Source: Marinobacter sp. JH2 | Lineage (GTDB): Bacteria; Pseudomonadota; Gammaproteobacteria; Pseudomonadales; Oleiphilaceae | Length of the DNA: 64,000 bases | Direction: 5' to 3' | NCBI RefSeq assembly: GCF_004353225.1 | Contig: NZ_CP037934.1 | Location: 744,001-808,000, forward strand | Shown: one piece after another, positions 1 through 16,413 of the stretch | How the letters are laid out: every line of letters starts with the position of its first letter | Position numbering within the stretch: the stretch's first letter is position 1 | Position numbers and translations under genes: made by a program | Notes under the pieces: generated by a model | Database searches by the model: none | The model's input: only the letters and a program-made list of their open reading frames with translations | What the model was told of the DNA's origin: nothing

Positions 1-2
1 AA

Positions 3-413
3 GAGCAAATTTTGGCGGTTTACGCCGATGAAATTAATCAGCTCAAACAAGAGAGCGGCTTCCAGACGGCCGACGTGGTTAGCCTAACTCCAGATCATCC
101 CCAGAAGGCAGAATTCCGTAAAAAGTTTCTGGACGAGCACACCCACAGCGAAGACGAAGTGCGGTTTTTCGTACACGGCCAAGGGTTGTTCTATCTGCAT
201 TTTGACGATCAGATCTTCGCAGTGATGTGTCAGAAAAACGATCTGATCAGTGTGCCGAATGGCACCCGTCACTGGTTTGACATGGGGGCAGAGCCGGAAT
301 TCACCTGTATTCGCTTGTTCACCAATCCCGAAGGGTGGGTAGCCAGCTTTACCGGCGAAGACATTGCGACACGCATTCCAAGGTATGAGGCCTTGGCAGG
401 AGTGACGGCATGA
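3..413 (+). CDS. mtnD: Acireductone dioxygenase, 5'-truncated by window edge
   Basis: Metal-dependent acireductone dioxygenase of the methionine salvage pathway, a cupin. It oxidises the acireductone made by MtnC to the keto-acid precursor of methionine plus formate. The reading frame is open from base 3, so the true start lies upstream. About 136 residues are visible of a family length near 180. The cupin metal-site motif is present as EHTHSEDEVRFF (two His and a Glu), and the fourth ligand is the His of GTRHWF. The stop overlaps the start of the next gene as ATGA, implying translational coupling with mtnC. Recognition is from conserved motifs and the mtnC neighbour. Confidence 0.93.
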   Translation, partial: EQILAVYADEINQLKQESGFQTADVVSLTPDHPQKAEFRKKFLDEHTHSEDEVRFFVHGQGLFYLHFDDQIFAVMCQKNDLISVPNGTRHWFDMGAEPEFTCIRLFTNPEGWVASFTGEDIATRIPRYEALAGVTA

Positions 414-1102
414 TCCGCGTTATTTTGACCGACATCGAAGGCACCACCAGTTCGATTTCATTCGTACACGACGAGTTGTTTCCCTACGCCAGCAAACACC
501 TGCCGGACTTCGTGCGGGAGCATCACCACACTACTCGCGCAGTATCTGAGCAGTTGGCGATCGTGGCAGAAAAAAGCGGAGTCGATAGTAAAGATGTCGA
601 AGGGTTGATTGATGTTCTTCAAAACTGGATTGCCGAAGATCGTAAAGAAGGTTCCCTGAAGGCACTGCAAGGCATGATCTGGGAGCAAGGCTACCGAAGC
701 GGCGAATTGAAAGGGCATATCTATCCGGATGCGGCGGACTATCTGCAGCGATGGCATGACCGTGGTTTGCGGCTTTTCGTGTATTCGTCCGGGTCGGTCA
801 AAGCTCAAAAGCTGATTTTTGGTCACAGCAATGAAGGGGATTTTACCCCTTTCTTCTCCGGCTACTTTGACACCGCGGTGGGGGGCAAAAAAGAAGCTCA
901 ATCCTATCACAATATTCTGTCTGAACTTGGCGTTGACCCTAAGTCGGTGCTATTCCTGTCGGATGTGGAGGCCGAACTCGAAGCAGCTGAACAAGCGGGC
1001 TTGAAAACAGCCTGGCTGATCCGGGACGGTGACGTGCTCGATACCGATCGTTTTGCTGCCCGTGATTTTTCGGAGGTTGATGCACTCCTGCGCATACGTT
1101 AG
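410..1102 (+). CDS. mtnC: Enolase-phosphatase E1 (2,3-diketo-5-methylthiopentyl-1-phosphate enolase/phosphatase)
   Basis: HAD-superfamily bifunctional enzyme of methionine salvage. It enolises and then dephosphorylates 2,3-diketo-5-methylthiopentyl-1-phosphate to give the acireductone used by MtnD. The 230-residue protein has the HAD motif I sequence TDIEGTTSSI, with the nucleophile Asp8 and Asp/Glu spacing (D8, E10) typical of MtnC. YSSGS (motif II) and FLSDVEAEL (motif III/IV region) follow. It overlaps mtnD by 4 nt. The stop is embedded in the AGGAGG ribosome-binding site of the next gene, so the three genes are probably co-transcribed. Confidence 0.95.
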   Translation: MIRVILTDIEGTTSSISFVHDELFPYASKHLPDFVREHHHTTRAVSEQLAIVAEKSGVDSKDVEGLIDVLQNWIAEDRKEGSLKALQGMIWEQGYRSGELKGHIYPDAADYLQRWHDRGLRLFVYSSGSVKAQKLIFGHSNEGDFTPFFSGYFDTAVGGKKEAQSYHNILSELGVDPKSVLFLSDVEAELEAAEQAGLKTAWLIRDGDVLDTDRFAARDFSEVDALLRIR

Positions 1103-1111
1103 GAGGTAGAC

Positions 1112-2179
1112 ATGATGCCCGGCGATAGAAGAAAACAATGGCTGATTCCGGGTGTTCTTCTTCTATTTTTGGCGGGTTGTAATCCGTTCACTGAAGCCGA
1201 ACCGATGATGGAAGAGTACCTGAGCCGGCTGGCTCGGGTGCTCGATACCTCCGTTGCACCCCCGCCTTCAGATCTGCCCACCGCTACCACCCTGCCCAAA
1301 CGCCGTGATCGTGTTCTCCACATTCCCGAGTTGGAGCTGGGCATGCTCGATTTTCTATCTCTGTATGGCTGTGAGCTCCAATACGTGGTGGGCGAAAGAA
1401 ATTCGGTGATGGGCCGGGTTATGCAACCAATCAACCGATTACGGTATGAGATTCGTTTTATCCAAAGCGCCAAACGTTGTGTGCGACAGATTGACGACGA
1501 AGAGCTGCAGGCCACGCTGGAGCAGGCCATTGAAAGCAAGCATCAGACGCTACCGCTTGCGGTGTGGAATGCTACGTGGGGCACCGAAGAGATCGAAAAG
1601 CTGTTTACCTTGTCAAAGGGCTACTACCCCGTGGCGGTCGAGCAGAATTTGTTGACCGATCTCGCTCTGGACTTGGATCAGCTGAACCAGATGGTAAAAG
1701 CCTTGAACAACCAGCAGTTGGACGTGCCGTTGAATGATCTCGGGCAGATACACCAGCGCTGGCAAGCGCAGTTTCTGGCGGGGCAGGTGATTAACAGTGC
1801 TCGTTTGTTGATTGCAACGCTGAACTCGGGCACCAATATGCTGAGGGCGAGGCTTGAGGGGCAGCCGTTGTGTTTGAACGGTAAGCCCAATAACCAGTCC
1901 AACATCGTTCAGAGCTTCTTTTTTAAGGTCTATATCGGCGAGGTTCAGCCGTATATGAGTGGCGTGAGTCGGGCTCGTGACAGTTTAATGAGCGGCTTTG
2001 CGCATTTGGCGGAGCGGCAAAAAGGCGTGATGCCGGATACCTTTGAGCAGTGGTATGACCGACACCTTTCCGAGGAAACAAGTGAAAGTCTATGGAAAGA
2101 GCTGGACCAAGCGATGATGCGTCATACTCGTCATTGGCAGGACTTGCTGGCCCAGTGTGGTCTGCGACCCGGAGTTTGA
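1112..2179 (+). CDS. DUF3080 family lipoprotein
   Basis: Predicted lipoprotein of 355 residues and unknown function. The N-terminus is a lipoprotein signal: basic MMPGDRRKQ, a hydrophobic stretch, then lipobox LAGC with the acylated Cys at residue 23. The rest is soluble and looks helical. I recognise the central region around FLSLYGCELQYVVGERNS as the DUF3080 family found in Marinobacter and Pseudomonas. The start ATG follows a strong AGGAGG at about 5 nt spacing. Its stop TGA directly abuts the stop of the convergent GspE-like gene (TGATCA), leaving no intergenic space. The role is unknown; position +2 for the mature Cys is Asn, so the final membrane is not predicted with confidence. Confidence 0.8.
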   Translation: MMPGDRRKQWLIPGVLLLFLAGCNPFTEAEPMMEEYLSRLARVLDTSVAPPPSDLPTATTLPKRRDRVLHIPELELGMLDFLSLYGCELQYVVGERNSVMGRVMQPINRLRYEIRFIQSAKRCVRQIDDEELQATLEQAIESKHQTLPLAVWNATWGTEEIEKLFTLSKGYYPVAVEQNLLTDLALDLDQLNQMVKALNNQQLDVPLNDLGQIHQRWQAQFLAGQVINSARLLIATLNSGTNMLRARLEGQPLCLNGKPNNQSNIVQSFFFKVYIGEVQPYMSGVSRARDSLMSGFAHLAERQKGVMPDTFEQWYDRHLSEETSESLWKELDQAMMRHTRHWQDLLAQCGLRPGV

Positions 2180-3985
2180 TCAGCGCTGGCTTTCCGGCGT
2201 TACCCGAAGGATTTCTTCAACGGTGGTTTGTCCTGCCGCTACTTTCTGGGCGCCGCTTAATCTGAGCGATTTCATGCCCTCTTTGTAGGCGTCTCGCCTC
2301 AACGCTTCGAGCTCGCAGCGGTCATTTATCTGCCCGGTCAGATTATCTGACAAGGTCATGATTTCATACACTCCTGAACGGCCCATATATCCGGTGTTTC
2401 GGCACTCCAGGCAGCCCACCGGGTGGAAGAACTGCCGGGGCGCTGGGGCTTTCCATGGCCGGGTCAGAGTTTGCCAGGCTTGCTCGTCGGCTTCGCCCGG
2501 TTGTTTGCAGTGAGGACAAAGATTCCGGGTTAGGCGCTGTGCCATGACACCGAGCACCGTGGCTCGGATCAAGTAGGGTGGAATGCCCAGTTCCATCAAC
2601 CGGGTAATGGCGCTTGGTGCGTCATTGGTGTGCAGTGTCGAAAGCACCAAATGACCAGTCAGTGCGGCTTGTACTGCCATCTCGGCGGTTTCCAAATCCC
2701 GTATTTCACCAATCATGATGATATCAGGGTCTTGGCGTAGAAGAGCTCTTACGCCGTGAGCGAAAGTAAGGTCAATGTTGTTCTGTACCTGCATCTGATT
2801 GAAAGCTGGCTCGACCATTTCGATCGGGTCTTCGATGGTGCAGATATTCAGTTCCGGTGAGGCCAGCTGCTTCAAGGTAGAGTAAAGCGTTGTGGTTTTG
2901 CCAGAACCTGTTGGGCCGGTTACCAGCACAATGCCGTGAGGGCGTGACGTGATGCTGTGCCAGCGGCTGCGGTCTTCTTTACTGAAACCAAGCTGTTCAA
3001 ACGATTTCAGTAGGACTTCCGGGTCAAAAATCCGCATCACCATTTTCTCGCCAAAGGCAGTGGGCATGGTGGCTAAGCGGAGTTCCACTTCTCGATTGTC
3101 CGGTTTTCGGGTTTTTATGCGTCCGTCCTGTGGGCGCCTTTTTTCGGCAACGTTCAGGCGGCCCAAAATTTTCAGGCGACTGGTAATGGCTGTGCCGACG
3201 TGCTCCGGAAATTCGTAAACATTGTGCAATACGCCATCGATGCGGAATCTTACCTGAGTGACGGCTCGCCGCGGTTCAATGTGAATATCCGATGCGCGTT
3301 GCTCGAAGGCGTATTGCAACAGCCAGTCGACAATTTTAACCACATGTTGGTCGTTGGCATCCGCGCTATCACTGGTGCCAAGGTCTAGTAGTTGTTCAAG
3401 GTTTTGGTTGCCGGCGGGCCCTGATTTCGCGCCGCCACTGGCTTTGCTGACAGAAGCTGCAAGCTGGTAAAACTCCACAGTGTATCGGCGGATGGCTTCC
3501 GGGTTGGCGACAACGCGTCGAATGTCTTTACGAACCGCTTGGCGAAGGTTGCTTTCCCATTCCCGTTTGAACGGCTCACTGCTGGCGATCACCACGTCGT
3601 CGTCGGTGATCTCGACCGCCAGAATGCCGTGGCGCTGAGCAAAGGCGTAAGACATGACTCGGGCAATGGCCGGAGTATCAATCTTAAGTGGATCTATGTG
3701 GTAGTAGTCTTGCTGGCCCCAAGTTGCAAGCCAATGGGTTAAGCGGTCCAGATCCAGCGTACGGCCGTCGGTCTGGCTGCTCAGGCCGGCAATGGCAACC
3801 AGTTCCAGTGGGTGCCTGGGCGTTGTGTTCGTGCCCTCTGAGGCTGCCCCCAAATTTGCGGTGAGGACCTTTTCCGCATCTTGCTGACTGATTTCCTCGC
3901 TCTCGACCAGCGCAGTGCACACGTCTCTCAGGGTGAGCGTGCGATGGTGGGGCGGTGCTGGCATTGCGAGTGTTTGATCAGCCAT
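2180..3985 (-). CDS. GspE/PilB-family secretion or pilus ATPase (orphan)
   Basis: Cytoplasmic AAA-like ATPase of the type II secretion / type IV pilus assembly family, 601 residues. In order: an N-terminal T2SSE_N-like region (about 20-170), then the catalytic core with Walker A GPTGSGKT (357-364), Asp box IEDPIE (about 384), Walker B DPDIIMIGEIRD (419-430) and His box HLVLSTLHTND (445-455). A four-Cys zinc site follows (C490, C493, C525, C528), which marks GspE/PilB and is absent from retraction ATPases such as PilT. No other pilin or secretin gene is in the window, so the partner machine cannot be named. It could be an MshE-, PilB- or GspE-like enzyme. Confidence 0.88.
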   Translation of the reverse strand: MADQTLAMPAPPHHRTLTLRDVCTALVESEEISQQDAEKVLTANLGAASEGTNTTPRHPLELVAIAGLSSQTDGRTLDLDRLTHWLATWGQQDYYHIDPLKIDTPAIARVMSYAFAQRHGILAVEITDDDVVIASSEPFKREWESNLRQAVRKDIRRVVANPEAIRRYTVEFYQLAASVSKASGGAKSGPAGNQNLEQLLDLGTSDSADANDQHVVKIVDWLLQYAFEQRASDIHIEPRRAVTQVRFRIDGVLHNVYEFPEHVGTAITSRLKILGRLNVAEKRRPQDGRIKTRKPDNREVELRLATMPTAFGEKMVMRIFDPEVLLKSFEQLGFSKEDRSRWHSITSRPHGIVLVTGPTGSGKTTTLYSTLKQLASPELNICTIEDPIEMVEPAFNQMQVQNNIDLTFAHGVRALLRQDPDIIMIGEIRDLETAEMAVQAALTGHLVLSTLHTNDAPSAITRLMELGIPPYLIRATVLGVMAQRLTRNLCPHCKQPGEADEQAWQTLTRPWKAPAPRQFFHPVGCLECRNTGYMGRSGVYEIMTLSDNLTGQINDRCELEALRRDAYKEGMKSLRLSGAQKVAAGQTTVEEILRVTPESQR

Positions 3986-4012
3986 CCTTTTTTGCCTCTC
4001 AAGTAGGGTGTA

Positions 4013-4372
4013 TTAGGCGCTAACCGGGCGGTTCACCTTCAGGTGAATCATGGCAACCGTAAACAGCAGGAAGGTGAGTGCCGTCATGATGACCGGTCCG
4101 ATAGCGCCTTCGCTAAGCCACGCTGAAACAACCGCTTGGGTGAAGTAGAAAATCAGCACAAACGACATCCAGATATAACTGCGGTTGTGGCCGCGGAATA
4201 CGGGAACTATAAACGCCAGCAGAGGCAGCAGCTTGACCGAAAGCATCAGAACGATGGAAACCCCCTCAACCGGCGCCGGATAGAACGTTGTCAGAACCAG
4301 TGTAGCCAATACGGCAAGATAGAGCCCGCTGGTCACACGAGCGGTGGATTTGGCTTTGTCATTGTGAAGCAT
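4013..4372 (-). CDS. DUF2069 family small membrane protein
   Basis: Small integral membrane protein of 119 residues with about four hydrophobic helices: GLYLAVLATLVLTTFY, VLMLSVKLLPLLAFIVPVF, IWMSFVLIFYFTQAVVSAW and VIMTALTFLLFTVAMI. I recognise it as DUF2069, function unknown. I chose the ATG at 4372 because longer frames would run into wrbA, which ends at 4407. The gene sits 34 nt downstream of the wrbA-like gene. The order arsC-wrbA-DUF2069 is one I remember from Pseudomonas-type genomes, so a shared operon is likely. Confidence 0.8.
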   Translation of the reverse strand: MLHNDKAKSTARVTSGLYLAVLATLVLTTFYPAPVEGVSIVLMLSVKLLPLLAFIVPVFRGHNRSYIWMSFVLIFYFTQAVVSAWLSEGAIGPVIMTALTFLLFTVAMIHLKVNRPVSA

Positions 4373-4406
4373 AAAAGGGTCCGAGTAGTTAACGTCGTTG
4401 ACTGCG

Positions 4407-5036
<630 letters not shown>

Positions 5037-5396
5037 TTAAAGAATGTCGAGCACCGATTCTGGCGGTCGTCCGATGGCGGCTTTGTTGTTGGCTAGAACG
5101 ATAGGGCGCTCGATAAGCTTGGGTGTGGCTATCATCGCTTGTACCAACTGCTCACGGGTCAACTCCGGGCTGTCTAAACTCTGCTCTTTGTATTCGGATT
5201 CCTTGGTGCGCATGAGCTCCCGGGGTTCACAGCCTAGCAGGTCAAGAATATGTAGTAGCTCTTGCTCTGTCGGAGGCGTCTCCAGGTAGCGTATAATCTC
5301 CGGTTCGATGCCTTTTTGCTGAAGCAGCTCAAGGGTCTGGCGTGATTTTGAGCACCGTGGGTTATGGAAAATGCGGGTTTGTTCTGTCATGGTCAT
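5037..5396 (-). CDS. arsC: ArsC/Spx-family arsenate reductase (glutaredoxin-dependent type)
   Basis: Protein of 119 residues in the thioredoxin-fold ArsC/Spx family. The active-site motif HNPRCSKSRQTL contains the catalytic Cys15, and the conserved RP loop is in LIERPIVL. This matches glutaredoxin-linked arsenate reductases (ArsC/YfgD type). No arsR, arsB or acr3 is nearby, so it may be a housekeeping YfgD-like oxidoreductase rather than a dedicated arsenic-resistance enzyme. Two in-frame ATGs (5396 and 5390) are possible and neither has a clear ribosome-binding site. It is the first gene of the leftward group and is divergent from the thioredoxin-like lipoprotein gene. Confidence 0.85.
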   Translation of the reverse strand: MTMTEQTRIFHNPRCSKSRQTLELLQQKGIEPEIIRYLETPPTEQELLHILDLLGCEPRELMRTKESEYKEQSLDSPELTREQLVQAMIATPKLIERPIVLANNKAAIGRPPESVLDIL

Positions 5397-5457
5397 GCTC
5401 GATTAACAGTCGTGATTACGGTCTGATTTGGGGCGTAGTCTAACAGGAGGAAATCCC

Positions 5458-5949
5458 TTGCAGTACCCTCGGTACTTGTCCATTCCACGAATCCCCTCGT
5501 CTTTATATCGCCCGCGATGGTTAGCGTTCTTGGCGCTGAGTGTAGGGTTGGCTCTGTCCGGTTGTAGCAAAGTGGAGATGGAAAAGGCCGATGGAACCCT
5601 TAAAAGCTGGGACAGTTATCGCGGGCAATGGGTGTTGGTGAATTATTGGGCTGAGTGGTGCAAGCCCTGTCTTGAAGAAATCCCTGAACTGAATCAGCTC
5701 GACAAAGCACCAGACATATCGGTGTTGGGAGTGAATTTCGATGGTGTAGAGGGTGAAACCCTGCAGGATCTGGGCGCACGAATGGGGATTGAGTACACCA
5801 TGTTGGCGAAAGACCCCGCACCAGAATTTGGTTGGAATATACCGATGGCCCTTCCGGCTACTTTTGTGGTCAGCCCGGACGGCGATCTGATTGAAACTCG
5901 GTTCGGTCCGCAAACCGAAGATGACATCCGCACAGTGATCGGCAATTGA
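5458..5949 (+). CDS. TlpA-like thioredoxin-family lipoprotein
   Basis: Predicted membrane-anchored thiol-disulfide oxidoreductase, 163 residues from a TTG start. I chose TTG 5458 because AGGAGG lies at 5445-5450, 7 nt upstream; a longer TTG at 5428 has no such site. A lipobox LSGC gives acylated Cys36. The thioredoxin motif WCKPC (C68 to C71) follows NYWAEW, and the cis-Pro segment is ALPATFVV. The protein probably acts outside the inner membrane, reducing or oxidising substrate cysteines. Its stop lies just upstream of the dnaE start, so the two are likely co-transcribed. Confidence 0.85.
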   Translation: MQYPRYLSIPRIPSSLYRPRWLAFLALSVGLALSGCSKVEMEKADGTLKSWDSYRGQWVLVNYWAEWCKPCLEEIPELNQLDKAPDISVLGVNFDGVEGETLQDLGARMGIEYTMLAKDPAPEFGWNIPMALPATFVVSPDGDLIETRFGPQTEDDIRTVIGN

Positions 5950-5951
5950 AC

Positions 5952-9434
<3,483 letters not shown>

Positions 9435-9479
9435 GACCAATGTCCGCTTTTGCTCCGCGGCAAGCACTGCTATCTTTGT

Positions 9480-9512
9480 CCCAAATTCTGGTTTGGGTGG
9501 GCATTTGCCCGC
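9480..9512 (+). other. Tandem hairpins between dnaE and accA
   Basis: Two adjacent inverted repeats: CCCAAA/TTTGGG (9480-9485 with 9492-9497), and GGTGGGCA against TGCCCGCC just after it, with one G.U pair. The stems share bases near 9496, so they would be alternative or partly exclusive structures. No T-run follows. They may modulate read-through from dnaE to accA; the function is not shown. Confidence 0.3.
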
Positions 9513-9536
9513 CTGGCAATCAAATGATGGAACATC

Positions 9537-10490
9537 ATGAACCCTAATTACCTGGATTTCGAACAGCCGATCGCCGACCTTGAGGCCAAAATTGAAGAGC
9601 TTCGAATGGTTGGTAACGATACCGATATCAATATTACGGATGAGATCAGTCGCCTCAAAAAGAAGAGCGTTAGTCTGACCGAGAGTATTTTTTCTGATCT
9701 CAAACCCTGGGATGTAGCCCGCTTAGCTCGGCATCCTCGCCGGCCCTACACTCAGGATTATATCGATTTCATTTTTGATGATTTTGATGAGCTTCACGGT
9801 GATCGTCGCTACGCAGACGATCACGCCATCGTGGGCGGTACTGCTCGCTTGGGCAATCAGCCGGTCATGGTCATTGGGCACCAGAAAGGGCGAGAAGTGC
9901 GTGATAAAGTTAAACGTAACTTTGGCATGCCTCGCCCGGAAGGTTATCGGAAAGCTTTGCGTCTGATGGAAATGGCAGAGCGGTTCAAAATGCCGATTTT
10001 GACGTTCATTGATACCCCGGGTGCCTATCCGGGTATCGGAGCCGAAGAACGCGGACAAAGTGAGGCTATCGCATTCAACCTGGCCGTGATGTCGAGGTTG
10101 AAAACGCCGATTATTTCCACGGTCATTGGTGAGGGCGGTTCCGGTGGAGCTCTCGCTATTGGCGTATGCGATCAGTTAAATATGTTGCAGTATTCAACCT
10201 ACGCCGTTATCTCGCCGGAAGGCTGCGCTTCCATTCTTTGGAAGAGTGCTGAATATGCGTCACTAGCCGCAGAAGCCATGGGTGTGACCGCCGATCGACT
10301 AAAAGAGCTGGGTGTTGCCGACAACGTGATCGAAGAGCCGTTAGGGGGCGCGCACCGGAGCCCCGAAAATATGGCCGCAACGCTGAAAGTACAGCTGGAG
10401 GCGAGCTTGGCTGAGTTATGCCGTCTTCCTCTGGATGAGTTAACTGCACGCCGCTACGAGCGTTTGACCAAGTATGAAGGCGGGCGGTAA
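9537..10490 (+). CDS. accA: Acetyl-CoA carboxylase carboxyltransferase subunit alpha
   Basis: Alpha subunit of the carboxyltransferase half of acetyl-CoA carboxylase. It pairs with AccD to transfer CO2 from carboxybiotin-BCCP to acetyl-CoA, the first step of fatty acid synthesis. The protein has 317 residues, the usual length. It starts [19 protein letters not shown] and carries the conserved crotonase-like segments [21 protein letters not shown] and [15 protein letters not shown]. It lies downstream of dnaE and overlaps tilS by 17 nt. Its stop TAA sits in the loop of a 7-bp GC hairpin (10481-10499). Confidence 0.98.
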   Translation: MNPNYLDFEQPIADLEAKIEELRMVGNDTDINITDEISRLKKKSVSLTESIFSDLKPWDVARLARHPRRPYTQDYIDFIFDDFDELHGDRRYADDHAIVGGTARLGNQPVMVIGHQKGREVRDKVKRNFGMPRPEGYRKALRLMEMAERFKMPILTFIDTPGAYPGIGAEERGQSEAIAFNLAVMSRLKTPIISTVIGEGGSGGALAIGVCDQLNMLQYSTYAVISPEGCASILWKSAEYASLAAEAMGVTADRLKELGVADNVIEEPLGGAHRSPENMAATLKVQLEASLAELCRLPLDELTARRYERLTKYEGGR

Positions 10491-11817
10491 TCCCGCCCGG
10501 CATGTTGATTGGCCGAAAGACCTACTTAGGCCAATTAACACGCTCCCCGAACATTCCCGTCTCTGGGTCGCCTTTAGCGGCGGTCTAGATTCGGCGTTGT
10601 TGCTCCACGTGGTGGCGTCCTGCCATTGCGATGTGACCGCGATACATATCAATCACCAACTGCAAACAAATCATCGGCAGACAGAGCAGTTTTGTCGCGA
10701 TGTTTGTGAGCGTTTGGGTGTACCTATTGTGGTTGAGCCCGTTGATGTCGCGGTCTCCGTTACAGGTGCTGGCGGCTTGGAAGAGGCCGCAAGAAACGCC
10801 CGCTATCAGGTTTTCGAGCGGCGCTTGGGCGATGGCGATTTGATCCTGATGGCTCACCATGGTGATGATCAGGCTGAAACAGTCTTGTTCCGGTTGCTGC
10901 GAGGTTCTGGAGTGAGGGGGCTTGCCGGAATGCCGGCAAGCCGCACCTTGGGGCGGGGGGACTTGTATCGGCCATGGTTGGCGGTTGGTCGTGACCGGCT
11001 GCAAGACGTGGCTGGTAGTGCAGGGCTGCGCTGGGTCGAAGACCCGAGCAATATTAGCCAAGCGTATGATCGCAACTTTCTCCGCCATGCGATCATACCC
11101 GATCTCAAAAAACGTTGGCCGAGTTTGCTGAAGCGAATGGGGCACAGTGCCGGTGCATGCAGGGAAAGCGCAGAGTTAAATCAGCGCTTAGCTGAGTTGC
11201 ACTGGCAGTCTTGTTCATATAACGGTCGGCTGATCTTGGCTGAGTTACGAGAGCTGAGCGCACTCGAACAGCGAAATCTGGTGCGTTGGTGGCTGCAATT
11301 GCGTCGTTTCAAAGTACCCGCGAACGCGAGTTTGGATCAAGGTCTTGCGGATCTGCTGAGCGCGGCAGAGGATCGTGCGCCGGAAATACGAGGTGTCGGA
11401 TTTAGTCTGCGCCGGTATCGAGACTATCTCTATCTCGTGCCCGATGTAATGGTACCGGAGCGGCCAATCAGTCTTTCCCCGAATAAAGTGTCGGTATGGG
11501 GAGGTTGGGAGCTCAGCTTGATACCGGATTCTCCCGCAATTACCTCAAAGAATCCCCCGCCGCCAATACGGGTATCTACGAGGCAGGGCGGAGAACGGGT
11601 GAGATTTCACCCCGAAGGTCCCTCTCGAGCGCTGAAAACGTGGCTTCAAGAACAAGGCGTTCCTTCTTGGGAAAGAGCCTTGCTGCCCTTGGTTTTCAGG
11701 CAGCGTAGCGAGGGGGATGAGTTGGTTGCGGTTGGCGATTTGTGGTGTTCTGACCAATACTCGGGAAGTGCTCCTGCAAGCGGTTGGCGATTGATTGTGG
11801 CACGGGATTTTAATTGA
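10474..11817 (+). CDS. tilS: tRNA(Ile)-lysidine synthetase
   Basis: ATP-dependent enzyme that converts C34 of the CAU anticodon of a minor tRNA-Ile to lysidine, changing its decoding from AUG to AUA. The PP-loop motif SGGLDS is at residues 35-40, in an N-terminal N-type ATP pyrophosphatase domain (HINHQLQ and [14 protein letters not shown] region [11 protein letters not shown]). The C-terminal substrate-binding domain contains [11 protein letters not shown]. The 447-residue length fits the family. The only plausible start is ATG 10474, inside the end of accA, so translation must pass the stop-codon hairpin of accA. Confidence 0.95.
   Translation: MKAGGNPARHVDWPKDLLRPINTLPEHSRLWVAFSGGLDSALLLHVVASCHCDVTAIHINHQLQTNHRQTEQFCRDVCERLGVPIVVEPVDVAVSVTGAGGLEEAARNARYQVFERRLGDGDLILMAHHGDDQAETVLFRLLRGSGVRGLAGMPASRTLGRGDLYRPWLAVGRDRLQDVAGSAGLRWVEDPSNISQAYDRNFLRHAIIPDLKKRWPSLLKRMGHSAGACRESAELNQRLAELHWQSCSYNGRLILAELRELSALEQRNLVRWWLQLRRFKVPANASLDQGLADLLSAAEDRAPEIRGVGFSLRRYRDYLYLVPDVMVPERPISLSPNKVSVWGGWELSLIPDSPAITSKNPPPPIRVSTRQGGERVRFHPEGPSRALKTWLQEQGVPSWERALLPLVFRQRSEGDELVAVGDLWCSDQYSGSAPASGWRLIVARDFN
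10481..10499 (+). terminator. GC hairpin with the accA stop codon in its loop
   Basis: Perfect 7-bp stem CGGGCGG/CCGCCCG with loop TAATC that contains the accA TAA (10488-10490). It lies inside the first codons of tilS, so full termination here is unlikely. It could instead tune coupling between accA and tilS translation. No U-tract is present. Confidence 0.35.
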
Positions 11818-11842
11818 GTAGGTGGGGGCTTTCTGGTAGTCT
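11814..11842 (+). promoter_or_regulatory. Candidate sigma-70 promoter for pyrG
   Basis: TTGAGT, a 17-nt spacer, then TAGTCT, ending 63 nt before the pyrG ATG. The -35 matches TTGACA at 4 of 6 positions and overlaps the tilS stop; the -10 is weak. The spacing is ideal, which is the main support. Confidence 0.35.
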
Positions 11843-11857
11843 GATGTCCCATCTTGA

Positions 11858-14393
<2,536 letters not shown>

Positions 14394-14455
14394 CGCACTT
14401 TGAAAGCCCGTATATTCCTGATGCCGATACGCTAGGGGTGCTTTACGGGCTCGAA

Positions 14456-14569
14456 GAGCGATCGACTGGAAGAGCCTGGCGAAAATTTCGTAGGCCATGG
14501 ATGGCCGGAGAGAAGCGCACAGGGATGTGCTTGTAGCGGTTTTCGCCAGGCTCTTCCAGTTGATTGCTC
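14456..14569 (+). repeat. Two-GGA-hairpin repeat, copy 1 (TwoAYGGAY-like), upstream of eno
   Basis: A 30-bp outer stem pairs 14456-14485 with 14540-14569, with two positions that pair as G.U only if the + strand is transcribed. Enclosed is a core of about 54 nt that carries two mini-hairpins, GGCCATGGATGGCC and GCACAGGGATGTGC, both with GGA in the loop. The core is shared with copies at 16414 and 33850, but the arms are not. The element ends 60 nt before the eno ATG, so it lies in the eno leader or between kdsA and the eno promoter. It resembles the TwoAYGGAY candidate structured RNA (from memory), and both loops fit CANGGANG, the CsrA/RsmE consensus. Confidence 0.8.
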
Positions 14570-14584
14570 CAGCACCGAAATTGA

Positions 14585-15925
<1,341 letters not shown>

Positions 15926-15977
15926 ACACTAGACTGCGGTAGACCTGATAGGGTTATTGTCAGGTAACAAAATGTTT

Positions 15978-16022
15978 AGGCCATCGCGTTCTGCATGAAA
16001 ATTCAGACACGATGGCCTTTTT
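15978..16022 (+). terminator. Intrinsic terminator after eno
   Basis: Perfect 9-bp stem AGGCCATCG/CGATGGCCT with a 23-nt loop, followed by a run of five T (16018-16022). It lies about 53 nt after the eno stop and separates eno from ftsB. The large loop lowers certainty about efficiency. Confidence 0.7.
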
Positions 16023-16121
16023 GCCCAATAAGTTGGGGCATTTTCTTGTTAATCTACCTGAGCGTCTATACTTACCCTCTGACGCAATAAAATTAACTGG
16101 TTATTTTCTGAGCTAATCTGC

Positions 16122-16394
16122 ATGAAAACGCTTTGGGCCATTCTTGCTGTGCTGATACTCCTGCTACAGGTTCGCCTGTGGGTCGGGGAGGGTAGCTTTG
16201 CGCAAGTTTGGGCACTGGAAGAGGCGATTGCTAAGCAGCAAGCTGAGAATGCCGGGCTGGCGGCTCGGAATGACCGGCTTTATGCAGAGGTTCGTAACTT
16301 GCGTAATCAGCAGGGGGCGGTGGAAGAGCGGGCCCGCATGAACCTGGGCTTGATTCGGGACGATGAGACGTTTTTCCTCGTTGTCGAAAAGTAA
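16122..16394 (+). CDS. ftsB: Cell division protein FtsB
   Basis: Small bitopic inner-membrane protein of the divisome that forms the FtsQLB complex with FtsL and FtsQ. The 90-residue protein has one N-terminal transmembrane helix (about residues 4-21, TLWAILAVLILLLQVRLWV). A periplasmic coiled coil follows (EEAIAKQQAENAGLAARNDRLYAEVRNL), ending with the family-typical ARMNLGLIRDDETFFLVVEK. Position between eno and ispD is the usual one. A hairpin repeat separates it from ispD. Confidence 0.95.
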   Translation: MKTLWAILAVLILLLQVRLWVGEGSFAQVWALEEAIAKQQAENAGLAARNDRLYAEVRNLRNQQGAVEERARMNLGLIRDDETFFLVVEK

Positions 16395-16413
16395 GTTGTA
16401 GTTTGGGTGCTTC

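Noticed and set aside
5037..5396. Arsenic-resistance operon
   Set aside because: Only the arsC-like gene is present; no arsR, arsB, acr3 or arsH. The neighbours are quinone reductase and DUF2069, so a housekeeping role is more likely.
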